From DATBHW01 sp046704085 (lineage in GTDB: Bacteria > Chloroflexota > Ktedonobacteria > Ktedonobacterales > DATBGS01), in NCBI GenBank assembly GCA_046704085.1, contig JBJKSJ010000134.1, positions 1 to 20,076 on the forward strand: DNA of 20,076 nt. The letters are read 5' to 3'. This document shows positions 14,034 through 20,076 of this stretch, in pieces. Numbering within the stretch: the stretch's first letter is position 1; every line of letters begins with the position of its first letter. The position numbers and the translations under genes were made by a program. The notes below the pieces were generated by a model. It did not search any database. It saw nothing but the letters and a program-made list of their open reading frames with translations, and was not told the origin of the DNA.

Positions 14034-14702
14034 TTAAAGCTGCAAGCGCACTGTCGGTGGGGGCGCGCCAAGCTCAAGCTGCGGGTCGCTGCCGCGATAG
14101 GTCTGCGCCACCTGGCTGGCCGTCTGGATGGAAGCGGAGACCCACTGGAAGTACGCGCGGATGTTATCCGCCGAGACCTGATCCATCTTGAAGGCGGCGG
14201 TGGAGACCTGCTTAATCACGTTCATGTCGGCGTCGTCGCCGATGCCCAGGCCGATCACGTTCAGGACGCGATTGGTTGTGCGTGTTGCCAGGCGCTGCGC
14301 TTCATACTGCCACTGATCGGTTGGCTGCCCATCGGTCAGCAGGAAGACGAGCGGCTTATAGTCGCCTTTGCGGTCATACGAGTTCGGGATGATGTCTCGA
14401 TCCAGGGATTCGTTGAGAATCTGGAACGCAGCGCCCATCGCCGTTGTGCCGCTCGCAATCAGCGCAGGGGGAGAGAAGCTGGTAACAGAAACGAGCGGTG
14501 TTTGATACGCCTGGTCGTTGAAGGTGATCACGCTGATATACACGGTCCTGGCGCTGCGCGGATCATTGAGGAGTTCATGGTAAATCTGCTGAACACCGTT
14601 ACTGACACCCACGATCTTGATGCCTTGCATGGACCCGGAGGTGTCCAGCAGCAGGAAGATCGGCAGGCGGCGCATCTGCATACCCCCGAAATCGATTGAC
14701 AT
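14034..14702 (-). CDS. TerY-like VWA domain protein
   Basis: A 222-residue protein that is essentially one von Willebrand A domain. RRLPIFLLLDTSGSMQG carries the MIDAS motif DxSxS (Asp20, Ser22, Ser24). ISVITFNDQAYQTPL, SGTTAMGAAF (MIDAS Thr at about 86) and FLLTDGQPTD (Asp123) complete it. The wording of the domain is that of TerY proteins (tellurite-resistance operon type), which together with PP2C and kinase form the TerY-P triad. VWA domains of this kind bind a metal ion and a protein partner. SD AGAGAGG stands nine bases before the ATG. The gap to the PP2C gene is 40 bp. No signal peptide or TM is visible. Confidence 0.93.
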   Translation of the reverse strand: MSIDFGGMQMRRLPIFLLLDTSGSMQGIKIVGVSNGVQQIYHELLNDPRSARTVYISVITFNDQAYQTPLVSVTSFSPPALIASGTTAMGAAFQILNESLDRDIIPNSYDRKGDYKPLVFLLTDGQPTDQWQYEAQRLATRTTNRVLNVIGLGIGDDADMNVIKQVSTAAFKMDQVSADNIRAYFQWVSASIQTASQVAQTYRGSDPQLELGAPPPTVRLQL

Positions 14703-14907
14703 GCCTGTGTTCCTCTCTGTCTGTTCTGTCTGCGAACCCGCTGTGACTGTATCTCTATCGTTCTGCTCCAGGGAATACCTGGAGCAACAAGAGTCCTTTC
14801 AGGACTGCAACATAATAGTCCACGTTAGGGGAAGTTGCCGCTCACCTGCCTTTCCGATCTTGCCTGACTGTTATAGGTGTCGTGTTTGTCACCAGAGAAA
14901 TGCTCGG
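14703..14907 (-). other. Intra-operon gap with tandem hairpins (14764-14786 and 14792-14806)
   Basis: A 205-bp gap, the largest in the operon, with lower GC than its surroundings. It holds TGCTCCAGG / CCTGGAGCA (nine-bp stem, five-base loop) and AGTCCT / AGGACT (six-bp stem, three-base loop). Neither has a U-tract. They may uncouple expression of the membrane pair from the triad (inference). A TATTAT about 40 bases further upstream could be an internal -10, but no -35 supports it. Confidence 0.4.
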
Positions 14908-15516
14908 TTACGCTCCTCCCTGAAACAGGTAGACATGAACCTCCAGACTATCGAGGGACTTCCCCAGGTTATGATAGTCAAGGTACAATTGCCCCTCTTT
15001 AGAAGAGTTTGGTGCGACACAAGGGAAGATGATTGATGGACTCTGGCACCCCAGGTACTCAAGAACCTGCCGATCAAAAGCCTGGGCCACTGCAAGAGCT
15101 GTATTGTTGTCGCTATCCTGGGGAGCGCCAGCAAAATCGAGAACCAGTCCTGCGCTCCTGCCAGGCAACCCAGGATATGTCTCCATATAGGTTCTCAGCC
15201 TGTTCAGTTCTCCAGTATCCCCGCTGAGCAAAAGCTGATGATTCACTGTTACTGAAACGATGATAGGCTGGAGGTTGAGCGGCGGCGGCACTGGCGTGGG
15301 CGTGGGCGTGGGCGTTGCTGTCGGCGTTGGCGTAATGCAGCCTGGTATCGGCGTGGCTGGCGGCAGCCCACAGACGGGCGGCGGCGGCGGTATCTGCACA
15401 AAGGTATTCGCCACCAGGAACAGAATCGTCAGCGCCAGCAGCAGATCGGCAAAGAGCCAGCCAGTCGCGCCAAAGAACGCCGCGCTGGGGCGGCCATCTG
15501 CTCTACGAAACCTCAT
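14908..15516 (-). CDS. Single-TM protein with intramembrane Asp and Pro/Thr linker (MotB/ZorB-like architecture)
   Basis: A 202-residue protein. A short basic N-terminus is followed by one membrane helix (about 18-40) of sequence GWLFADLLLALTILFLV, with Asp24 near its cytoplasmic end, the position of the ion-carrying Asp in MotB, ExbD/TolR and ZorB. Next come a Pro/Thr linker (about 43-80, TPTPT repeats) and an extracytoplasmic domain (about 84-200). Part of that domain (GLVLDFAGAPQD, NNTALAVAQAFDRQVLEYL) faintly recalls the OmpA/MotB peptidoglycan-binding fold, but I cannot confirm it. Cysteines at 49, 60, 157 and 166 could form disulfides. GGGAGG lies eight bases before the ATG. The gene follows the coiled-coil protein gene by 13 bp, consistent with a stator-like pair. 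Confidence 0.72.
   Translation of the reverse strand: MRFRRADGRPSAAFFGATGWLFADLLLALTILFLVANTFVQIPPPPPVCGLPPATPIPGCITPTPTATPTPTPTPVPPPLNLQPIIVSVTVNHQLLLSGDTGELNRLRTYMETYPGLPGRSAGLVLDFAGAPQDSDNNTALAVAQAFDRQVLEYLGCQSPSIIFPCVAPNSSKEGQLYLDYHNLGKSLDSLEVHVYLFQGGA
15293..15333. repeat. GGCGTG-type hexamer repeat in the Pro/Thr linker
   Basis: About four near-perfect GGCGTG/GGCGTT hexamers, then two diverged copies. On the coding (minus) strand they specify alternating Thr-Pro/Ala-Thr. Copy changes would alter linker length without shifting the frame. Confidence 0.6.
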
Positions 15517-15529
15517 CGCGCACCCTCCC

Positions 15530-16792
15530 TCACGGATACTGCTGCGGCGGCTGTTGGCCGCCTCCGGCCAGCACCCAGCCCATCAGGCCATTGCGAATCT
15601 TGGCCGCCTGTTCCAGCCGGGCGGCGGCCTGATCCAGCGCCTCTGCCGTGTGCAGCAACTGCGCTTCGGTGCGCGCCAGATACTGGCTGGTCGCCTGAAG
15701 GTTGCCCACCATGCCGCTGCTGATCTGACTCACCAGTTGCTGCATGGCGTCAGCCGACTGCTTCATATTCTGCGCCGCGCCCGCCACCAGATTGACAAAT
15801 TGCCCCATCGTGCCATCGATGCGCTGGATATGCTGATCAATGGAGTTGGCAATCTGCGTATACATCTGCGCGTTGCCCGCCAGCGTATTCGCCGCCGCGC
15901 CCACCTGGCCGACGGTCTGTGCCAGCCCGCTGGTACTCTGATGGTAGCCCACCAGTTCGGTGTGAAGCTGGCCTACTGTCGTGCCCAACTGCGTGACGAT
16001 GGGCGCCATTTCGGCGCGGACAAGCTGCTCATTGGATGTTTTCAGCATTTCAAGGACTTGCTCTGATCGGGTCGTGGCGTTAGTGACAAAGGCTTTGGTG
16101 TCGTCGCTCACCTTTTGCATCGTCTGCTGCGCGTTGGTGACAAGCTGCTGGTTGGTTTGCATCAGGTTGGCGGTCTCTTTCATCGCCTGCTGAATGACCT
16201 GCTGCACTGCCTCAACCCAATCTTTGGGCTGCGCATTGGGGGCCAGATGGATGCGCTGGTTCACGACCACCGCCAGTTGCTCCAGCATGCCATCCAGTTG
16301 CACGCTGATCGCCCGCGTCCGCTGCGCGGCCCGCGTCTCAGCGGCATGGGTAAAAAAGGTTAAGATCAAGACAATTGCCAGGAGGATACAGTCCGTAATG
16401 GCGGTAAAAGAAAAATTGAGCGGCGTGGTTCCCCCAAAGCCTCCCTGCCAGAGCGCAAGAAAGGGTTGAGTCGTGATGTTCTTATCGCCTGCATGAATGT
16501 TCAGAAAGTTGACATAGGCAATCGTCGCCAGACCCAGCGATCCCCAGGTCAGCAGCAGCGGCGCCAGCGCGAAGAGGTTGCGCAAGAGCGAGATCAAGCG
16601 CGCAGATTGCGACTGCGCCTGCTCCAGTTCATCCATCGCGCGGTCCGGGTCAATCAGACGGAAGAGCGCGTCAAAGGGCAATTCATCGACGTGCTGCGCG
16701 GCCATCTGAAGGCGCATCTCGGCGTGGTCCGCGCCAGCCGCTTTCAGGCTATCCTGAGCGGATTTGAGTCTTGCAGCCAGATTTGGATCCAT
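15530..16792 (-). CDS. Two-TM protein with long coiled-coil tail (possible ZorA/MotA/ExbB-like partner)
   Basis: A 420-residue protein. Residues 1 to about 68 are helical and charged. TM1 is about 70-97 (APLLLTWGSLGLATIAYV) and TM2 about 130-150 (FTAITDCILLAIVLILTFF), joined by a roughly 33-residue loop. From about 155 to 405 there is a near-continuous helix rich in Gln, Ala, Thr and Met with heptad-like spacing, a very long cytoplasmic coiled coil. The C-terminus is Gly/Gln/Pro. TM1 vaguely resembles the APLLGLLGT segment of MotA/ExbB/ZorA channels, and ZorA also bears a long helical tail, but only two TMs are seen where those families have three or more. The assignment is therefore inference, strengthened by the MotB-like gene next to it. 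It is the first gene of the operon; GGGGGG lies four bases before the ATG. Confidence 0.68.
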   Translation of the reverse strand: MDPNLAARLKSAQDSLKAAGADHAEMRLQMAAQHVDELPFDALFRLIDPDRAMDELEQAQSQSARLISLLRNLFALAPLLLTWGSLGLATIAYVNFLNIHAGDKNITTQPFLALWQGGFGGTTPLNFSFTAITDCILLAIVLILTFFTHAAETRAAQRTRAISVQLDGMLEQLAVVVNQRIHLAPNAQPKDWVEAVQQVIQQAMKETANLMQTNQQLVTNAQQTMQKVSDDTKAFVTNATTRSEQVLEMLKTSNEQLVRAEMAPIVTQLGTTVGQLHTELVGYHQSTSGLAQTVGQVGAAANTLAGNAQMYTQIANSIDQHIQRIDGTMGQFVNLVAGAAQNMKQSADAMQQLVSQISSGMVGNLQATSQYLARTEAQLLHTAEALDQAAARLEQAAKIRNGLMGWVLAGGGQQPPQQYP

Positions 16793-16901
16793 TGTTCCCC
16801 CCGCTCACGTCAGCAGCATGATCAATAGACTTTTCGCTATGCAACGTGATTTTTAAGAATAACTCAGCGCCATGATCTTGGAAGAGACTCTTTGCTCGCC
16901 T

Positions 16902-16930
16902 AGAATAACAGATCGGTAAAAAGATTGCAA
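16902..16930 (-). promoter_or_regulatory. Candidate promoter of the TerY-P operon
   Basis: On the minus strand: -35-like TTGCAA (16930-16925), a 17-base spacer, then TATTCT (16907-16902) preceded by TGT, an extended -10. The start of transcription would be near 16895, giving a leader of about 100 bases before the coiled-coil gene. Confidence 0.45.
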
Positions 16931-17083
16931 CTAGATTTCAGCCACTTTCTTCCTGTGAGAAAAGCCACTTTATTTGTACCCAAGATATTCAAGCTCAAAT
17001 TGAGAGCAAAAGACAGGGCACAGCCAGGCGTCTGCTCTTGAGCGCAGCGCCTAGAGGCGCAAAGCGATCCCCCGCGTTTCTGC

Positions 17084-17112
17084 TTGACCTGTACCCTCCC
17101 AGGTGCGATACT
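17084..17112 (+). promoter_or_regulatory. Candidate sigma70-type promoter of murT-gatD
   Basis: TTGACC (17084-17089), a 17-base spacer and GATACT (17107-17112). Both hexamers are close to consensus and the spacing is ideal. Transcription would begin near 17119, about 90 bases before murT. Confidence 0.55.
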
Positions 17113-17137
17113 CACACCATCGCGCCAGCGATGACCC

Positions 17138-17176
17138 CATGCAGCCAGGCCGCCGCGAGCGCGTGTCGGCTGCATG
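17138..17176 (+). promoter_or_regulatory. Leader stem-loop upstream of murT
   Basis: CATGCAGCC (17138-17146) and its exact complement GGCTGCATG (17168-17176) enclose a 21-base GC-rich loop. A smaller hairpin, CATCGC-GCCA-GCGATG (17118-17133), precedes it. Both lie between the predicted transcription start and the ribosome-binding site, so they would fold in the murT leader RNA. Confidence 0.4.
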
Positions 17177-17207
17177 TCACATACTACGCAAAGCAAGAGG
17201 GTGCCGG

Positions 17208-18647
17208 ATGATCAAGAGCAGAGAGCGCGCGGGAAGCGTGCGCGCCGCAACGGCGGTCACATTAGGGCGCGTCTCAGGGGCGCTGATTCGGCGGCTGCGC
17301 ATGGGCGGCGGCGCCAGCCTGCCTGGCATGGTGGCCCGCCGCGTGGACCCGGCGATTATCCGGCGGCTCTCGCGCCAGCTTGCCAAAGGCTCCATCGTCG
17401 TCACCGCGACTAATGGGAAAACCACTACCTGCGGCCTGATCGCCGCCGTTCTGCTTCAGGCCGGGCTGCGCGTCTGGCGCAATCGTGAAGGCTCCAACCT
17501 CATGAACGGCGTAGCCGCCTCGCTGATTATTCGCGCGAATCTCAATGGCCGCCTGCGTCGCGGCGACAATACCATCGGCATCTTTGAGGTCGATGAGGCC
17601 GCGTTTCCCGGCGTCGTGCGCGAATTGCAACCCCGCGCTATTGTTATCAACAATCTCTTCCGCGATCAGCTTGATCGCTATGGTGAGGTGGAGCTGGTCG
17701 CCATGCGCTGGCGCGAAACGCTGGCGCAGCTATCGCCGGAGACCATTCTGGTCCTCAACGCCGATGACCCTTCGATTGCCGCGCTCAGCGCCAGCTTTCC
17801 AGGCAAGGCGCTTTTTTACGGCATGAACGATCCCCAGCAGGCCATCGTGGCTGAAGGCAAGGCTGGCGAGCTGGGCCAGACGATTGACGCGCGTACCTGC
17901 CCCACCTGTGGCGCCGATCTGGATTACCGCTTGCGGTACTATAGCCATATCGGCCACTATAGCTGCCCATCCTGTGGACAGCAGCGCCCAGAGCCAGTGG
18001 TCTACGCCACCAGCGTGACCAAAGAGCAGTTTGACCGCCAGCGCATCGAGATCAGCGCCCCTGGCGGCACAGGCGAGGCAGTGATCTCCCTGCCCGGCTT
18101 TTATAATGCCTATAATGCCCTGGCTGCCACGACGGTTGCCTCCGGCCTTGGCATTGATCTGCCCACAATCCTTGCCGGTCTGGCGCGCTTCCGCCCGGCT
18201 TTCGGGCGCGGCGAAACGATTGAGGCCGAGGGACGCACGCTGCGCCTGATGCTCGCTAAAAACCCGACAGGCTTTACCGAGGTGCTGCGCACGCTCCTCA
18301 GTGGAGACCTCGCCCGGCATGTGATGCTTGTGTTGAATGACAACACGGCGGATGGGCATGATGTCTCCTGGATATGGGATGTGGACTTTGAGCAGCTTAC
18401 CGGCAAAGACCTGGCGCTGACCCTCTCCGGCATTCGCGCCGATGATCTGGCCGTGCGCCTGAAATACGCGGGCGTCAGCGGGAGCGTTGAGAGCGACATC
18501 CCGGCGGCCATTACCCAGGCAATCAACGCGACGCCTGTCGGCGAGACGCTCTATATTGTGCCAACCTACACGGCGATGCTGGCGGTGCGCGGCGAACTGG
18601 AACGGCGCGGCTATACCGCGCACTATTGGGAGGGCAAAGATGTCTGA
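17208..18647 (+). CDS. murT: MurT, lipid II isoglutaminyl synthase ligase subunit
   Basis: A 479-residue Mur-ligase-family protein. With GatD it uses ATP and glutamine to amidate the D-Glu of the lipid II stem peptide. The P-loop is TATNGKTTT (66-74). The Cys4 zinc ribbon characteristic of MurT is present (CPTC 231-234, CPSC 253-256). The C-terminal DUF1727 part includes LAKNPTGFTEVL (349-360), LNDNTADGHDVSWIWDVD (376-393) and YIVPTYTAML (449-458). An open frame extends upstream to 17103, but ATG at 17208 has AGAGGG six bases before it and starts the conserved region. It overlaps gatD by eight bases. Confidence 0.96.
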   Translation: MIKSRERAGSVRAATAVTLGRVSGALIRRLRMGGGASLPGMVARRVDPAIIRRLSRQLAKGSIVVTATNGKTTTCGLIAAVLLQAGLRVWRNREGSNLMNGVAASLIIRANLNGRLRRGDNTIGIFEVDEAAFPGVVRELQPRAIVINNLFRDQLDRYGEVELVAMRWRETLAQLSPETILVLNADDPSIAALSASFPGKALFYGMNDPQQAIVAEGKAGELGQTIDARTCPTCGADLDYRLRYYSHIGHYSCPSCGQQRPEPVVYATSVTKEQFDRQRIEISAPGGTGEAVISLPGFYNAYNALAATTVASGLGIDLPTILAGLARFRPAFGRGETIEAEGRTLRLMLAKNPTGFTEVLRTLLSGDLARHVMLVLNDNTADGHDVSWIWDVDFEQLTGKDLALTLSGIRADDLAVRLKYAGVSGSVESDIPAAITQAINATPVGETLYIVPTYTAMLAVRGELERRGYTAHYWEGKDV

Positions 18648-19533
18648 GATTGAAGCAGCGGCAACGGGAGATGCCATGCAGCCAGAGCCGCCACAAGCGC
18701 AATTGACCCTAGGTCATTCTCCTGAAGCTGTGCCAGAAGAAACCGCGCAGAACGAAGCGCCGAAGTATCAACTGACCCTTGGTCATTTATATCCCGATCA
18801 GCTCAACCTCTATGGCGACCGGGGCAACATCATCACCCTGCGCCAACGCTGCCGCTGGCGTGGCATCGAGCTTGAGGTGCGCAACCTGGGGGTGGGCGAC
18901 GCGCTGGCCCCCGATGAATACGATATGCTCTTCATCGGCGGCGGGCAAGATAAAGAGCAGGCTCCGGTGGCGCACGACCTGCGCGAGATCAAGGCGATTG
19001 GCCTCTGGGCGGCCATCGAAGATGCTATGCCCGTGCTGGCCGTCTGCGGGGGCTATCAACTGCTGGCCCATTACTATCGCCCCGCCGTTGGGCCAGATAT
19101 GCCAGGGCTGGGCGTCTTCGATGCCTGGACCATTCACAAAGGGCTGCGAGTTGCGCGCTGCATCGGCAACGTTGCCATCGAGTGGCAGGGCCAGACGCTG
19201 GTGGGCTTCGAGAATCACGGTGGGCGCACGTACCTGGGCACGGCCAAACCCCTGGGCAAGGTGCTGGCCGGGCACGGCAATAACAGCGAGGACCATACCG
19301 AGGGCGCGATCTATCGCAACACCTTTGGCACCTATCTGCATGGCTCGCTGCTGCCCAAGAATCCGCACTTTGCCGATTATCTCATCCTGCTGGCCCTGCG
19401 CCGCAAGTATGGCCCAGAGGCGACGTTGCCCCCGCTGAGTGATACGCTGGAGTGGCGCGCCCACGAAACGATGCTCCGGCGGTTGGGGGTGAACCCCAAA
19501 AGCAAAGCCTCCACAGCCGCTTCATCCATCTAA
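18640..19533 (+). CDS. gatD: GatD, lipid II isoglutaminyl synthase glutaminase subunit
   Basis: A 297-residue class-I glutamine amidotransferase that feeds ammonia to MurT. Family signs: LYPDQLNLYGDRGN (50-63), LFIGGGQDKEQ (97-107), nucleophile Cys136 in LAVCGGYQLL, NHGGRTYLG (192-200), and His234 in GTYLHGSLLPKN. ATG at 18640 has GGGAGGG upstream and overlaps the murT end, so translation is coupled. Residues 1 to about 42 are an extra N-terminal extension absent from usual GatD proteins. It is acidic and contains QLTLGH at 21-26, a copy of the QLTLGH at 44-49 that forms the first conserved strand. Confidence 0.96.
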   Translation: MSEIEAAATGDAMQPEPPQAQLTLGHSPEAVPEETAQNEAPKYQLTLGHLYPDQLNLYGDRGNIITLRQRCRWRGIELEVRNLGVGDALAPDEYDMLFIGGGQDKEQAPVAHDLREIKAIGLWAAIEDAMPVLAVCGGYQLLAHYYRPAVGPDMPGLGVFDAWTIHKGLRVARCIGNVAIEWQGQTLVGFENHGGRTYLGTAKPLGKVLAGHGNNSEDHTEGAIYRNTFGTYLHGSLLPKNPHFADYLILLALRRKYGPEATLPPLSDTLEWRAHETMLRRLGVNPKSKASTAASSI

Positions 19534-19562
19534 GCTCTCCCCGCTTCCTGGTAACTACTCAA

Positions 19563-19590
19563 CAGGGCTGTCCCTTCCTCGATAGCCCTG
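19563..19590 (+). terminator. Weak hairpin after gatD
   Basis: CAGGGCT and AGCCCTG form a seven-bp stem with a 14-base loop, 30 bases past the gatD stop. No U-tract follows. It may be the end of the murT-gatD transcript, but support is thin. Confidence 0.25.
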
Positions 19591-19633
19591 GCGCTGCTCT
19601 GCCAGCATCTCTTGGTCTCTGTAAGCACACTGA

Positions 19634-19662
19634 TTGACAGATAACAATTTTGCTAGCATACT
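19634..19662 (+). promoter_or_regulatory. Promoter of the DUF262 gene
   Basis: A perfect -35 TTGACA (19634-19639), a 17-base spacer and CATACT (19657-19662). The transcription start would be near 19669, about 50 bases before the ATG. It is the most consensus-like promoter in the window. Confidence 0.65.
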
Positions 19663-19720
19663 GAGCAACACAGAGAATGCTAAATTAGCGATGTTGAATG
19701 TAAGTAAGGGGGCATAACGT

Positions 19721-20076
19721 ATGAAGATCACCACTATTCTAGACCAGATTGATCTTGGAAGCATTGCCCTGCCAACGTTCCAGCGGGGCTATGTCTGGAA
19801 TCGTGACCAAGTACGCAGCTTGATGCAAGCCCTCTACCGTAAGCATCCTATTGGCAGCTTACTGGTCTGGATCACTCAGACGGAGAACGCTCATGCAAGG
19901 GGTAATGGCTCCCTCTCTCCTGGGTTCGTTAAGCTGCTGCTTGATGGTCAGCAACGGATTACTTCTCTCTATGGCATTATCCGAGGCAAGCCACCGAAGT
20001 TTTTTGAGGGCAATATCGATGCCTTTACAGGGCTATACTTTCACCTGGACGAAGAGCGGTTTGAATTCTATGGACC
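19721..20076 (+). CDS. DUF262 (GmrS/ParB-like) protein, N-terminal part (truncated by window edge)
   Basis: The first 118 codons of a gene that continues past the right edge. The ATG has AAGGGGG about eight bases upstream. The sequence shows the DUF262 signature: ALPTFQRGYVWNRDQV (the FQR-x-Y-x-W motif), a helix with LMQALYRKHPIGSLLVW, and LLDGQQRITSLYGII (DGQQR). DUF262 is the ParB-like NTP-using domain of type IV restriction proteins such as GmrSD, and of many other defence genes; a DUF1524 HNH nuclease often follows, which cannot be checked here. GC is about 52%, lower than murT-gatD, in line with acquired defence DNA. It has its own promoter, so it is not part of the murT-gatD operon. Confidence 0.9.
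   Translation, partial: MKITTILDQIDLGSIALPTFQRGYVWNRDQVRSLMQALYRKHPIGSLLVWITQTENAHARGNGSLSPGFVKLLLDGQQRITSLYGIIRGKPPKFFEGNIDAFTGLYFHLDEERFEFYG

Larger units (their letters stand above)
16793..17207. other. Divergent intergenic region between the TerY-P operon and murT
   Basis: 415 bases with no convincing gene. It contains one candidate promoter in each direction (given separately), a direct repeat AGCCACTTT at about 16940 and 16964, a small inverted repeat GCGCC-TAGA-GGCGC (17047-17060) and the structured murT leader. The middle (about 16900-17000) is AT-rich. Confidence 0.6.

Noticed and set aside
14764..14806. Tandem hairpins as an intrinsic terminator splitting the operon
   Set aside because: No U-tract on either strand, and the downstream triad genes lack a convincing promoter of their own; kept only as structure.
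15293..15333. GGCGTG repeats as a CRISPR or phase-variable tract
   Set aside because: There are no spacers, the unit is six bases and in frame, and it simply encodes a Thr-Pro linker.
9771..16792. Calling the operon a Zorya system
   Set aside because: There is no ZorC, no ZorD helicase and no ZorE nuclease, and the ZorA-like protein shows two rather than three TM helices. Only architecture is shared.
16940..16972. Direct repeat AGCCACTTT as an attachment or operator site
   Set aside because: Only two nine-base copies in an AT-rich spacer, with no integrase or clear regulator nearby; chance cannot be excluded.
17730..18677. A 315-codon minus-strand frame opposite murT
   Set aside because: MurT motifs on the plus strand are unmistakable; the antisense product has none.

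Overview
The window looks like a piece of a GC-rich (roughly 60%) bacterial chromosome. The gene set points to a Chloroflexota, probably Ktedonobacteria-like, organism. It holds MurT/GatD (amidation of D-Glu in peptidoglycan, typical of monoderm-type walls), a YebC-RuvC-RuvA cluster, an F420-type PPOX protein and a group-4-hydrogenase-like NuoB/NuoH pair. The taxonomic call is inference, not proof. No rRNA, tRNA, CRISPR array or insertion sequence was seen.

Layout. (1) 1-2555, minus strand: a MoxR AAA+ ATPase, a GTG-started Fes-type esterase and a CoxE-like VWA protein cut by the left edge. (2) 2609-4071, minus strand: a small redox operon of a monothiol thioredoxin-fold protein, a SelW/Rdx-like CxxC protein and a PPOX-class oxidoreductase, ending at a 26-bp perfect palindrome. 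(3) 4226-7484, plus strand: an extended -10 promoter overlapped by an IscR/Rrf2-like palindrome drives a DUF1858-Mrp fusion (Fe-S carrier). It is followed by a NuoB-like subunit, a probable PD-(D/E)XK nuclease and a NuoH-like membrane subunit. (4) 7466-9652, minus strand: yebC-ruvC-ruvA.

(5) 9692-16930, minus strand, is the most interesting part: an apparent seven-gene operon. In order of transcription it encodes a two-TM protein with a very long coiled-coil tail, and a single-TM protein with an Asp in its membrane helix, a Pro/Thr linker and a distal domain (MotB/ZorB-like architecture). These are followed by a TerY-type VWA protein, a membrane-anchored PP2C phosphatase, a Ser/Thr kinase with a Cys4 zinc ribbon, a three-TM protein and a DUF4190-like protein, and the operon ends in a strong intrinsic terminator. 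VWA + PP2C + kinase is the TerY-P phosphorylation triad. Its coupling to a possible ion-channel-like membrane pair suggests a phospho-controlled envelope signalling, stress or defence complex.

(6) 17084-19533, plus strand: murT-gatD, divergent from the triad operon, with a structured leader. (7) 19634-20076, plus strand: a well-formed promoter and the first part of a DUF262 (GmrS/ParB-like) gene of lower GC, typical of restriction and defence loci. It is cut by the right edge.
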